A stretch of DNA of 27,873 bases from Rachicladosporium sp. CCFEE 5018. Lineage: Eukaryota > Ascomycota > Dothideomycetes > Cladosporiales > Cladosporiaceae. Under the pieces are notes generated by a model that saw only the letters and a list, made by a program, of their open reading frames with translations, had not been told where the DNA came from and did no database searches. A program made the position numbers and the translations under genes. The stretch covers positions 1 to 27,873 of the forward strand of contig KZ111158.1 in assembly GCA_002077045.2 (NCBI GenBank), given 5' to 3'. Below, piece by piece: positions 1 through 9,216 of this stretch (position 1 is the stretch's first letter; every line of letters begins with the position of its first letter).

Positions 1-325
1 TTGTGAGGGGATCGAGGAAGCCGCAGTGGCAGTCTGCGGGGGCGAGTGATGGCGGAACCTGTGTCTCTATAGGTGCTGGTTCCGTTGCTGAGGCGGAGGT
101 TGGAATTTGGGTGTCCGTGGGTGATACTTCTGCTTCGCCGGATGTGGTCGGGACCTCACTATCTGTGGGCTCCGCTGCTACCGTGGAGGAGAAAGTGGAG
201 GGCGCAGTGACGAGATCCCCATCACTATCGCCGCCAATCTCGGTGGTGGTGGCATCCTGGCCCAGCGCAAGGCTGAACAGCAGCGCATGTGTGAGCAGTG
301 CGGGTGGCAGCCAGGACAGATGCAT
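1..325 (-). CDS. Lectin/GH16-like acyltransferase fusion, 5' end only (copy 1)
   Basis: This is the N-terminal 108 codons of the gene that is complete at 11744-14944; the rest lies left of the window. It encodes a signal peptide (residues 1 to about 22, hydrophobic core LLTHALLFSLALG) and a Ser/Thr/Pro-rich stalk up to the CHC motif. Compared with copy 2 it has only four substitutions and no indel, so the visible part is intact. The start is set at the ATG at 325: upstream of it the two copies differ by a single-base indel (near 401 here) that would break any longer ORF, while downstream they stay in frame. Family assignment rests on the full-length copy. Confidence 0.85.
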   Translation of the reverse strand, partial: MHLSWLPPALLTHALLFSLALGQDATTTEIGGDSDGDLVTAPSTFSSTVAAEPTDSEVPTTSGEAEVSPTDTQIPTSASATEPAPIETQVPPSLAPADCHCGFLDPLT

Positions 326-1446
326 AGCTAGGTGTGCGGTAGCGACAGTGGTAACATCACGAGCCTGTCGTGACCTTGCCCAAGAGAAAGCAGTGCTACG
401 TCTTGCAATACAACAATACGAGATCGATGTCCAGCCCCATACCGACTACCGTTGAAGTCCAGCCTGGTCATGTGCAGTACTCCACACCTGTCGTCTCGCC
501 CAGGGCACGCATCACGCACGAAGGATCAAGTGCAGTTCTTCCAATGCCGTAGTCCGTCCTGGCCAACGCCCGCCAAGGTCCAATTATAATGCCGAGCCGG
601 CGCCGGCTACCATTAATCAAGCCTCTGGGACAAAGGGATCTACGCTGCATGCTTCTCATGCACCCAAAGCAGGGTTCATGGGCGTTCCAAGCAAGGTTCG
701 AGCTTTTTACGTCGTTAGCAAGTTATCTCAGCGCTGCTACCAAGATCTTGTCCTGAGGCTGCATGTAAGCTGCAGTAGGTCATCTTTACATGCAAGGCTG
801 GGATGGGAATCATGCGATGATGATGGAGGATCGAATGACCGCGGCCGAGGCTGAGTGTCTTGCCCGCTTTCACCACCAACAAGCGAAGCCTCCTCACCGG
901 CGAAGATAGGCCCAACATCTTGGCGGAGATATGTCCGCCCCCATCGCGCAATCGGCCTGGGGCCGTTCATGGTATCTATTTCGTCGTAAAATGCCCGACT
1001 CGCCGTGCACTATCGAGCACCACCACGCGTTTTCGCCTACGGAACAATACAGTACCTGCAGCTGTCTCATATGCACGGCCGGAGGCTCTCCACTTTGCAG
1101 TCCGGCTTTCGAGATTGCCAATCAATCTCTGATATCGCGTGGTCCACATCTTAGCACGAGTGCCGAGTCGGTAAATGGGATGCGACGAACAGACTCGATA
1201 GATGTTTGAGACGTGCCGGTAGCCATGCTGTGTGCCGGGGATCAAGCGAGGTGTTGATGCCTATGGAGGCGATGCCGTTACGCGGGTGATACTAGGACAT
1301 CGAGAACAGAAGTATCATGTGGTGCTTCGCAATGAACCGATGTGCAGCAGAAGGATATATGCTGTGAATTGGTTCGATGGCCGTTTGTATATATCACTAT
1401 GTCCAATCCAACTCCATCGCTTATGTACAGATATCCAACAAATGCG
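326..1446. other. Intergenic region, 1.1 kb (copy 1)
   Basis: Lies between the start of the lectin-acyltransferase gene (reading left) and the stop of the GT2-like gene (also reading left). It must contain the promoter of the former and the 3' untranslated region of the latter. Short ORFs here are not maintained against indels between the copies and none resembles a known protein. Apart from a GC-rich palindrome at 595-608 with an adjacent CCAAT/ATTATAAT stretch, I see no recognisable element. Confidence 0.6.
579..608 (-). promoter_or_regulatory. 14-bp perfect palindrome beside CCAAT/AT-rich stretch (copy 1)
   Basis: AGCCGGCGCCGGCT at 595-608 equals its own reverse complement. Immediately left of it is CCAATTATAAT. 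Read in the direction of the lectin-acyltransferase gene the order is palindrome, then ATTATAATTGG, about 250-280 bases before the start codon. The same block is conserved in copy 2 at 15199-15228. This is a plausible promoter element; the binding factor is unknown. Confidence 0.35.
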
Positions 1447-2934
1447 CTAGAAACTCCCCAACATGACCCCAACCTGTGCATACACATCCACTCCCGCTCC
1501 CACGAGCAGCATGAGCGGCCACACCAGCAACACACCGGGAAACGTCCAGCCCTTGGGCGCAAACTCGGATGCCGCGTGATGTACCATCGCTATCGTGCCG
1601 AACAGACACAGTAGACCAGATGCTATGAGCCATATCGATATGTGGTAAGGGAAGAATATTTGCGATGAGAATTCCGCTGCCGAGTTCGGCGGGTTGATGA
1701 TCAGCATTGCGAGCGCGAGGGAGAAGTATTGTAGTATTGCGTGTGACCCCAGGCGCTGGAGGAGGAGGGTGTAGAAGATGCACATGCGTTGTTTGAAGCT
1801 TCGTTTTGGTGTCGTGGCCGGCGAGGCGGATTTCTCAGATGTTGCTGCGGTGGATTTCGCTTTCGTGAAGACAAGGCTCAGATATCGCATGCTGGCAGTC
1901 CATTGCACAGCTTCACGCAGCTGCATGCGCATGCTTCCGACAAGACTGCGCGGACACTCGGTGTAGGTTATTACACTCATGTCGTACACTGACTTTGAGT
2001 TTTGGGCTAATGCAGAGAATGCGAGTGCGACGCTGTTCTTTCGTGGTGACGCGGACGCTGCTGCCCTCATTGCATTTTGCAGTACGCGTGTTCGACCATA
2101 GACTGGAACACCGGAGGATATGGGTGTTTCCCATGTGATTGTCCGGCCGGGCAGCACGAGGCAATGCGTGGCGTCGTGCTGTAGTGAAGTCAGGGAGGAC
2201 CATGCTGCCCGACAGAATCCGACACCCTTGCGCCTTGTCAGCACCGTCCGACTCTGAATGAGGTCGATGTTCTTGTTTGCCGCGAGTCTGTCGACTGCGT
2301 GCCTGATTGCGTGCGGGTGAGGTCGTTGGTTGCCTGTCAAATTCGCGGTAATTTCGGGCAAAGGACCATGTTGTCGATCTTGAGTGTAACACAGATGGTG
2401 GAACAATGCGGTGTTGTCATGCTCGCGAGGCAGGACTGTGATGCGTAGTTTTTCCGTCGGATAGACAGTCTTCGCTCGCAGCAGTATCTCGTCGTCAAAG
2501 CTGCCTCTCGAAGACTGCTCGATGATGAGCTCTACGAAGGGCAGTTTGGGGTCGTCCAGCAATCCAGACTTCGCCGTCTTCTCGATCGTCTTTCGCCCAA
2601 GTTTGAGCAGCGACAACCCATCGAAGGCTTCCATGACTGTGATGCTCGCAAGTAATGTCCCAATCGTGAGGTATAAGAACCAAAACACCTTCGTTCCCTC
2701 TGTGGGCAGCATCGTATAGACCGAAACCGAGAAGAGGAAGTAAGCCACCATGAAAATCCTCGGTGACCATCGCAGTATCATGCCAGCGATACCCGTTGGC
2801 CTCGTCGAGCCATGCTGTGGTGATGCATTGCCATACGGCGAATTCTCTGTTGCTGGTGGCGTAGCACTCTCCTCATCGTGGTCGAAACTCGACGGCTGCC
2901 GATGCACCACGAAGTCGCCCTCGGAATGCCCCAT
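1447..2934 (-). CDS. GT2-like multipass membrane protein, divergent (copy 1)
   Basis: A 495-residue intron-free ORF starting at the ATG at 2934. A polar N-terminus of about 50 residues is followed by two membrane segments (roughly 57-75 and 83-103, including VAYFLFSVSVYTML), a cytosolic region (about 110-375) and three or four C-terminal membrane segments. The cytosolic region has the layout of a family-2 glycosyltransferase: a strand-like LPFVELIIE, then KTVYPTEKLRITVLP as in the family's nucleotide-binding fold, and a late TYTECP resembling the GT2 'E-P' region. The usual DD, DxD and QxxRW residues are not evident, so it may be inactive or very divergent. It is divergent from the acyltransferase gene at 3819, sharing a roughly 0.9 kb promoter region. 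Fold assignment is tentative; an unrelated membrane protein is possible. Copy 2 at 16063-17550 has the same length. Confidence 0.6.
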   Translation of the reverse strand: MGHSEGDFVVHRQPSSFDHDEESATPPATENSPYGNASPQHGSTRPTGIAGMILRWSPRIFMVAYFLFSVSVYTMLPTEGTKVFWFLYLTIGTLLASITVMEAFDGLSLLKLGRKTIEKTAKSGLLDDPKLPFVELIIEQSSRGSFDDEILLRAKTVYPTEKLRITVLPREHDNTALFHHLCYTQDRQHGPLPEITANLTGNQRPHPHAIRHAVDRLAANKNIDLIQSRTVLTRRKGVGFCRAAWSSLTSLQHDATHCLVLPGRTITWETPISSGVPVYGRTRVLQNAMRAAASASPRKNSVALAFSALAQNSKSVYDMSVITYTECPRSLVGSMRMQLREAVQWTASMRYLSLVFTKAKSTAATSEKSASPATTPKRSFKQRMCIFYTLLLQRLGSHAILQYFSLALAMLIINPPNSAAEFSSQIFFPYHISIWLIASGLLCLFGTIAMVHHAASEFAPKGWTFPGVLLVWPLMLLVGAGVDVYAQVGVMLGSF

Positions 2935-3818
2935 AGTTCAGATCCAGAGTACTCCAACACTCCAGCGACGGTCAACGTATCCTCAGAAGATCATCAATGC
3001 AGACAGCTCTCCGCATTGCAAGACATGTGTGAAGAATGAAAGATCAATCGTCCTCAACCACCAACATGATCAACCACAATCCTGCAGTTCCTACCAAGCT
3101 TGTCTCACAATGCGGGCTTCGGCTCATGACGAAAGATGGCAGAGAGTGCTCGATACACGCCACAGCTTGGCTCGTCATATGCACGGCTCCGCACGGACTA
3201 CCTGCAGATATTGCGCTCAAGCGACCCATTGGCCCCAGCACACGACAAATCTCCGTTCCTGGCATCGCCGTCTAGCTACTGTCTGTTATGATTGTGGATG
3301 CATTGTTGGCGCGTGCCAACATGTGAGCTCGCCGTGGCAGTGACCGCGCGTACGTTCGTCTTGGCATTGTAGAACAGCAAGAACCCAAGAAGCACATGGC
3401 TGCCGATTACCCGGGGGCTAAGTTTGGTCTTTGAGCATTCTTTTCTCGTCAGCCTTCCTTGACCGGGGTTGATGCCGCGAAGGGCTCCGCAGGATTTAGA
3501 TCTTGCCGATGAGACCCGGCGAACTCTCTTGGGACTTGGCTTTCGCCGACGCGTGCATGGAGGCACTTTGACCAACACTCCACTACTGGACTGCAGCTCA
3601 CGGATCTGTTGTGCGTGAAGAGATCGGCGTGGCATTCTTGGAGGGAATTACTGAGAGAGTAATGGGCTAATGGCTGAGACACACCACGACGCGTATGTGT
3701 AATCGACTCATCATAGCAAAGGACTGTGAATATTGCGGCCTGAGGCGTGAAGCTCATCGTCGTCTTGCAGCATTACACGAGACTTGACTCCTGGTGTTGC
3801 TTGAGAACGGAGGCCAGC
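2935..3818. promoter_or_regulatory. Bidirectional intergenic region between GT2-like and acyltransferase genes (copy 1)
   Basis: About 0.9 kb between two divergently transcribed genes, so it should contain both promoters. It is well conserved with copy 2 (17551-18438) apart from short indels, for example a short insertion near 17640 and a deletion near 18085 in copy 2. ORFs in this interval are short, change frame between the copies and have no recognisable product. I see no clear TATA box or long repeat. Confidence 0.5.
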
Positions 3819-5291
3819 ATGGAGCCTCCGAAAGACTACGATGGCCCGTCGCTGTCGACGAACAGCAGCAATGTTCCACCAGTGGACCACGAAAAGCACT
3901 CGAAAGGGTTCCTCTCCTCACTATCCTCGAGAATACCCGGCCGATCGAGCGAGTCCACAACCTTACGACCCTACGATGAATCTCAAGACTACCTCCTCGG
4001 TGTACGAGGCTGTCTAGTGCCCATGGCTTTCTGCTGGACGTTCCTCCAGACGTTCGTCCCCGCTGCTGTCAAAGCCTCCGCAAATACCACGGGCGAAACC
4101 TGGGAGCTGGCTCTCCGCAAATCCCTCTCGGTGCTCTTCTGGAACGACACCCTAATCTACGGCTCCATCGTCTTCCTCTCCGCTCGCACGATATGCGTGC
4201 CCTTCCTCCTGGACCCCACGAAAGCCACGCTCGCGGGTAGCGTCTTCCGACGAGGCTTCAGTCTCTGGCTTCCCGTGGCAGCAACGCTGATCATCGTTTA
4301 CGGCGTCTTCACGCACGCGATGGGAGGGAATCAATACCTGGTTGACTTCGCCGCGTTGACTGGCAATACTTCCATGATCACTGGTCTCTACATTATCCCC
4401 TCCAGTCTCGCGAACTTCAACGCAATCTTCATGACTTTCTGGATTACCTACGGCTTTCAAACGCAAGCTGGAAGCTGGGCGTTCCCGACGCAGATGCTCT
4501 GGATCATCAGTGTGGTGTTTCAGCAGAGCTACACGGTCTTCATGTCCATGACCATCATACCCTACACGCGACAACGATGGCGGGTGTACGGAGCGTTTGC
4601 CTTCATCGCAACGGCATGGTGGGTCTATTCCTGGGCGTGGTACAGCATCACCGGTCTTCTCATTGCGGATGCAGTGATGAACATGGGCATGCGGCCGGGG
4701 CAGTCTGGAACTTCATTTTCTATGGGTAAGCTTAGGGTGCCATTCTGGATGGTTGGGGTAGTATTCATGGCTGCTGGTTTCGCGATGCAATTTGTCTGGG
4801 TTGCTGTGCGACCAGACTTGATGAACGAGGAACTCTACTACCATACTAGTATCTACCTAACCGGTGGTATCCAGTACGGCATTGATGTGTCGACCGCACA
4901 GATACGTGCGGACTGTTACCTAATCATTACCGGGTTCTGGCTGATCCTCGAGACTTCGTCGATCCTGCAATCGATCTTCCGAATGAAGTTCCTCGTTGTG
5001 CTGGGCAGACGATCGCTGAGTACGTTCCACTCCCTCCACAATTTTCTGCCTCATGACTGACAGTTCACATCAGGCTACTTCCTCACCCAAAGCATCATAA
5101 TCTATACGCTTGGCATAAAGCTCGCCACGAACACCATGGCAGGCGACGTCTCTAAGTTACCGCGTGCAAGGGGTATAGCATTCGTAGCTACGCTAATTGT
5201 TAGCATCGTGGCCGCGGAGGCAATGTACTGGGTTGTCGAGAGGCCATCTAGATGGCTCGGTCGGAAAGCCTGGGATTGGATCAGAGAGTGA
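3819..5291 (+). CDS. Acyltransferase-3-like membrane protein, intact (copy 1)
   Basis: Two exons, 3819-5019 and 5074-5291, give 472 residues. The N-terminus (about 1-70) is polar and Ser-rich. The rest is a multipass membrane domain (about ten segments) of the fungal acyltransferase-3 type (Pfam PF01757): it opens with YLLGVRGCLVPMAFCWTFLQ, then has FWNDTLIYGSIVFLSARTIC, FRRGFSLWLPVA and the late GRRSLSYFLTQSIIIY, and ends WVVERPSRWLG. The family's N-terminal 'RG..al....H' histidine is not present at the matching position (Cys-Trp-Thr instead), so catalysis may differ. The start is the ATG at 3819; the upstream in-frame GTG at 3747 is not used in this kind of gene. Such proteins typically transfer acyl groups to glycans or lipids at a membrane; the substrate is unknown. 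It lies divergent from the GT2-like gene. Confidence 0.8.
5020..5073 (+). other. Intron in acyltransferase gene (copy 1)
   Basis: 54 nt, donor GTACGT at 5020, branch site CTGAC at 5057-5061, acceptor CAG at 5071-5073. Splicing completes an AGC serine codon and restores the frame into YFLTQS, which continues the membrane domain to a stop at 5289-5291. A nearer CAG at 5061-5063 would shift the frame and is rejected. Confidence 0.85.
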
Positions 5292-5528
5292 GCGCGAAGG
5301 CGCACTAATCTCGTGAGCACGCTTTGTACAGGGTAGTGGGTCGCTGCAACGCGTTCTAGCAATATGCTCAAAGCATATACGGAAACAATGGCGTCACAAA
5401 GGAGCGGCGCATGGGTAGCCAAATTTTCGAACTACTGGGCAATGTAGCATAGCAATAAGTGGGGTATAGCTAGATCTACGTGAAATGCATCTATCGTAAG
5501 TGCATGGGACTCATCAAGATGATCACAG

Positions 5529-6796
5529 CTACGGGGGACCGAAGTGCAACGCGCGTTCTTCCTCCCAGGACTGCATGCTATGCTTATGATCTCCTTGAGG
5601 CTCACATCGAACAAGCTCCTGCAACTCTGTTGGTCCACCGACGAAGACGTACCTATCTCCCTCGCCTCTTGCAAAGCCAAAGCCAGCCCGCGTTCCATGA
5701 TATGGCACCTCGAATGGCAGGAAGCGATATTCTCCCCAGAGATCGGCCAGAGCCAGGTGCTCAAGCTCAACCGTACGATCGGGACCACTGATAAAGCCCA
5801 TGATCCCATCGAACTCGTGTCGCTCGAGCGCCATGTACTCGATGGTCAAGCGACGTATAGGATGCCTGGTCAACAGCTTGAGTAAAAGCTCTTGCGAGAT
5901 GCGAACGTTATGGAAACTGAGCGAGGCTAGCTTCGGTAGTAGCAGAGTCTCTGCAACAGTATCGAACCAGAACAGCTTTTTCTTGTAGTTGAGCGGATGG
6001 CCAGCTCGCGTGTCATCAAAATCTGTCATAAGGTGTCGTATGCTCAAGCTCTCGAGATTTGGAGTAAGTCGAAGCAGATCAGAAACGGCATGAAAGTCGG
6101 TGAAGATGTTCCACGCTTCAATTCTCGAGTTGTTCGGATACACAGACACATGGACAAGTTTCGAAGTCCATTGAGTGTCTGCTCTGACTCGCCTGGCATC
6201 CTGGTGAGATGCAGGACCTCACTGGCGTCGAGTGCGCAGCGCGACGTTGCACCGAATATATCGAGACTAGCTAGTGGCAGTACCTGCTTCGCCAGTACCC
6301 TGACAACTACATCGAACACGAACTTCGCAGACCAAAGTACGCGAGTGAAAATGTCCGGTTGATTGGGCCTTCCTGGGGTCGGGTGAGAGACTCACGCTGG
6401 TTTGGGGTGGGTGTCGACGCCGAACTCCAGGTGTCGCAAGAGACATTGTGGTGCAGCTACGCTCAGAGCTTGCAATGCGACCAGAAGCAAGGACGACAAT
6501 TCTTGTATCTTCTTCTCCCTCAGATCTTTGCCTTTCTGTAGCATGGGGCTGACAAGGGTAAGACTCTCGAGCGCACAGACTGGGCTACCGCTTTTGATGA
6601 CCGCAGTGAACGAGGACAGCTTCTTCGGAGTCAAGAGAAGACGCTTTGATATGAAACATGTAGCGTAATGGCTGACCAGGATGCATCTAGACGTCGCTCG
6701 GTTCGCCAATCGAAGCCTGCACAGGGTAGGTAAGTCGAGAACGTCCGCGAACTGATCGAACAGTTCCGGTGGCAGATCTTTCAAAGCGATTGACAT
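5529..6796 (-). pseudogene. F-box gene B, broken (copy 1)
   Basis: Starts at the ATG at 6796 (MSIALKDLPPELFDQ), with an F-box at about residues 5-40 and then a leucine-rich region related over its whole length to F-box gene A next door. Two lesions break it. A TGA at 6392-6394 replaces the TGG (Trp) seen in copy 2 at codon 135; the frame then continues in register (VSHPTPG..., LASLDIFGATSRC). A 13-base deletion near 6143-6152 relative to copy 2 (20763-20775) then shifts the frame. Downstream the reading resumes from about 6149 to a natural end ALHFGPP and stop at 5529, matching the HYGPPR end of gene A. An F-box protein would recruit substrates to an SCF ubiquitin ligase. It is convergent with the acyltransferase gene, 237 bases apart. 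Confidence 0.75.
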
Positions 6797-7050
6797 GTTG
6801 CGGCCTAGGCTAGTGTCGGTGGTACCAACAGCAAGATCTTCGGAACAGCGCAAAGCGGGAAAGTGGGCCGTTGATAAGGTGAATGAGATCCTTTGGGAGT
6901 CAACATTCTGAGTATGCTGTGTTACCACACTGCTGCTCCACTCCAGCGCACGCCTTCCCCTTGCAGCCAGTGGCGTGGCCGCATGTTCCTCCAGTGTATA
7001 TCCCATCTCCCGATGGGGAATCTGCTGTCAAGCCTCGCAAATACGGTTGT

Positions 7051-8394
7051 TCATCGAGGCGGCCCGTAGTGCATCTTACAGTACTCCAACCATTCGACGG
7101 TGCCAAGCTCCCCAGACCATGTCGTAGTATCTCGGAAGATCTTGACGGTCTTTTCCAGCTCATCTAGCTCGCCAGTGAAGGCATACCTGGGGCCGCGGTG
7201 GCCATCTACGAAAATCTTCATCGACTGATGATCTGAAGTACTTAGCGCGAATCTCATCAACCGCTCTTCCCAGAGGTCCGCGAGCGCGAGGCGGCTGAGC
7301 TTGACCTTGCGCTTAGGACCACTGATAATGTTCAGTATTCTTTGGAACTTGCCACCTGGCTGGAGATGAATGTACTCCATGGTAAGATCGCGCAACGAAT
7401 GCCGTGTGAGCAAGCCGGTGAGGCTGCTCTCGGAGGTGCGGACATTACGGAGTCTTAGAGTGATGAGGCGAGGAAGGAGAACCCTGTCGGCGACGCTATC
7501 GAACCATAGCATGCTCCGCAAGTAGGCTGCGCTGTACCGTCTCGTGCGATCCCAGCTCACGCGCTCGTGCGCTTCATAGTATCCGAGGTCTAAGCTGACG
7601 AGTCTTAACGTGTTTGTCAGGCATTCGAGAACAGACCGGGCGTCTGGGTGCATGTCCGGTACTGGAGGCATGGCTTGCGCAGACTCAGCTCCGATCGTGG
7701 GCTCATCGCCCTCCTGCGGACGTTCTGTAGACGCCACACTGAGTGTCAAGTGTTCCAGTTTGCCTGTCCAGCATGCCGCATCTTCTACTGCTATGCCTGA
7801 GTGGAGCTCACGCATAGGCAACGAACAGCGTGGCAGGGTGCCGAAAAGGTTCAAGCTGTGCAATGCTTCGCCGCACTCTGCAAGCGCCTTGATCACCACG
7901 CGGTACACGGATTGGGCCGATCTGATGACACTGGAGTACTGATCAGGGACAGAACGGATTCCAGGTCGTGCTGGCGTCATCATAAGGACCCACGCATAAC
8001 TCGGTTGCGTGTCCACCTCAAGTATGAGGTGTTGCAGACATGGCTTATCTGTAAGCCGTCTCAGAGCGTGCCATGCAGCAGCCAATCCTGACGCGCACTC
8101 GTCCACGCGCTGTTCTGTGAGATCGTCTTCGTTCGCGATCAGAGGTCCGACTATGGTCAGTCGCTACAGCAGACTGACGAGATCACCTTGCCGTGCGGCT
8201 TGCTCGAGCCTAGTAAGCTTGTCAACAGACAACAGAAGCCTCTTGGACTTGAAGTGAGACTTGTAGGCGCCATTTGATATACGGACAGCCACGTCGCGAC
8301 ATGTAAGACGAAGACCGCCCAGATCATTCACGTCGAGCGTGCTTGCCACGACTTCAAGCAGCTCTGATGGCAGGGTCACGAGTGAGGCTGCCAT
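7051..8394 (-). pseudogene. F-box gene A, single nonsense codon (copy 1)
   Basis: Homologous throughout to the intact gene at 21684-23027. The F-box (LVTLPSELLEVVASTLDVN, residues 4-22 onward) is intact, but codon 77 is TAG (8164-8166) where copy 2 has GAG (Glu): plus strand ctc to cta, a transversion. Everything after it stays in frame to the stop at 7051-7053. The first 76 residues alone would be an F-box without its substrate-binding part. A longer start at 8487 exists, but the paralogue B aligns from the internal ATG (MSIAL against MAASL), which favours 8394. A sequencing error could also explain one base. Tandem neighbour of F-box gene B, same strand. Confidence 0.75.
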
Positions 8395-9216
8395 GATGAG
8401 GACACAAGCGGACTTACGTCTTGGAGGAGATGATGATAAGACTATGCTGGTACGAGGTAGATGCCCCAATCTTGATGGTTGTATCATGCGATCATGTACT
8501 GTGCCACATTACCGTGCTGCATTGCTCTATTGCCTCAAGGTTGCCTCGACATGCCCAGACAAAAGCTAAAACCGCCAAGTGATGACTAATCCAGTCCATC
8601 ACTTCCAGTTCATTCGTCCTCAAGTGGATTCGTCCTGCGATCTCTCACGGCAGATTGCAAATCACGCCAGGAAAGCTTTTCTCGTCTGCCATACGACTGC
8701 TATTCGCAAATGGACTCTTGACTAGCGCTCTACTGTACCTTGACGTACCTACCCAGCAGCGCTTCATATCATCACTCTCAGTAATACCGGCGGATAATTC
8801 CGCAGCGAAGGCCGCACAACCACAGACGATCGCTCGCGGCTACCATCGTCGGATGAGCACTCCAGAACGCTCAAGTTACTGCAGATCACCCTGCACAGGT
8901 AGGCGATGCTGCATCCTTCCCTTTCCTGCTATCGGCGGGTTTCTGTCTCTCCACCCACAACTTCCCGACGTTCCTATCTCCTGGCGCTTGGCATGCATGG
9001 TGCAGCTATCGCTCCCAATCTTGCGACTGAGGGTTGTTGACTTTTAGGTAATGATGGCTTCCCACGTGACTATCTGTGCTATGTCAGGCCCTTTGCATTC
9101 TCCTCTGAGTCTTGTGGCGTTCTACGACCTCTCAGCTAGAGTAACGATCAACGCAAAACACCGACGAGAATCGATTGTCTACACCTCAAGAGAGAAGACT
9201 GGATGCGGCAGCCATC
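8395..9216. promoter_or_regulatory. Bidirectional region between F-box A and NCS1 permease (copy 1)
   Basis: About 0.8 kb between divergent genes. It contains a 130-codon open frame (8655-9047) without an ATG at its beginning, which I do not consider a gene. The notable element is the CGG-N6-CCG palindrome at 8791-8802. A GTAAGT on the minus strand just upstream of the F-box ATG (8414-8419) could be the donor of a 5' UTR intron, but I cannot pair it with confidence. Confidence 0.5.
8790..8803. promoter_or_regulatory. CGG-N6-CCG palindrome upstream of permease (copy 1)
   Basis: GCGGATAATTCCGC: inverted CGG triplets with a 6-base spacer, about 415 bases before the permease ATG. It is identical in copy 2 although bases just upstream differ. 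This spacing is the known site type of the zinc binuclear cluster activators Ppr1 (yeast, pyrimidine genes) and UaY (Aspergillus, purine genes; TCGG-N6-CCGA). The inference is inducible control of the transporter; F-box A is the alternative target. Confidence 0.45.

Noticed and set aside
715..951. 78-codon minus-strand frame (also 15335-15571)
   Set aside because: Short, low-complexity, no recognisable motif, and surrounding frames are disrupted by indels between copies.
6370..6394. GTGAGT...CAG in F-box B copy 1 as an intron removing the TGA
   Set aside because: The interval is only about 25 bases, below workable intron size, and copy 2 reads straight through with TGG at that place.
8655..9047. 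130-codon plus-strand frame upstream of the permease, also at 23288-23680
   Set aside because: It opens with TTG, not ATG, has no family resemblance, and lies in the shared promoter region; its persistence in copy 2 only reflects high overall identity.
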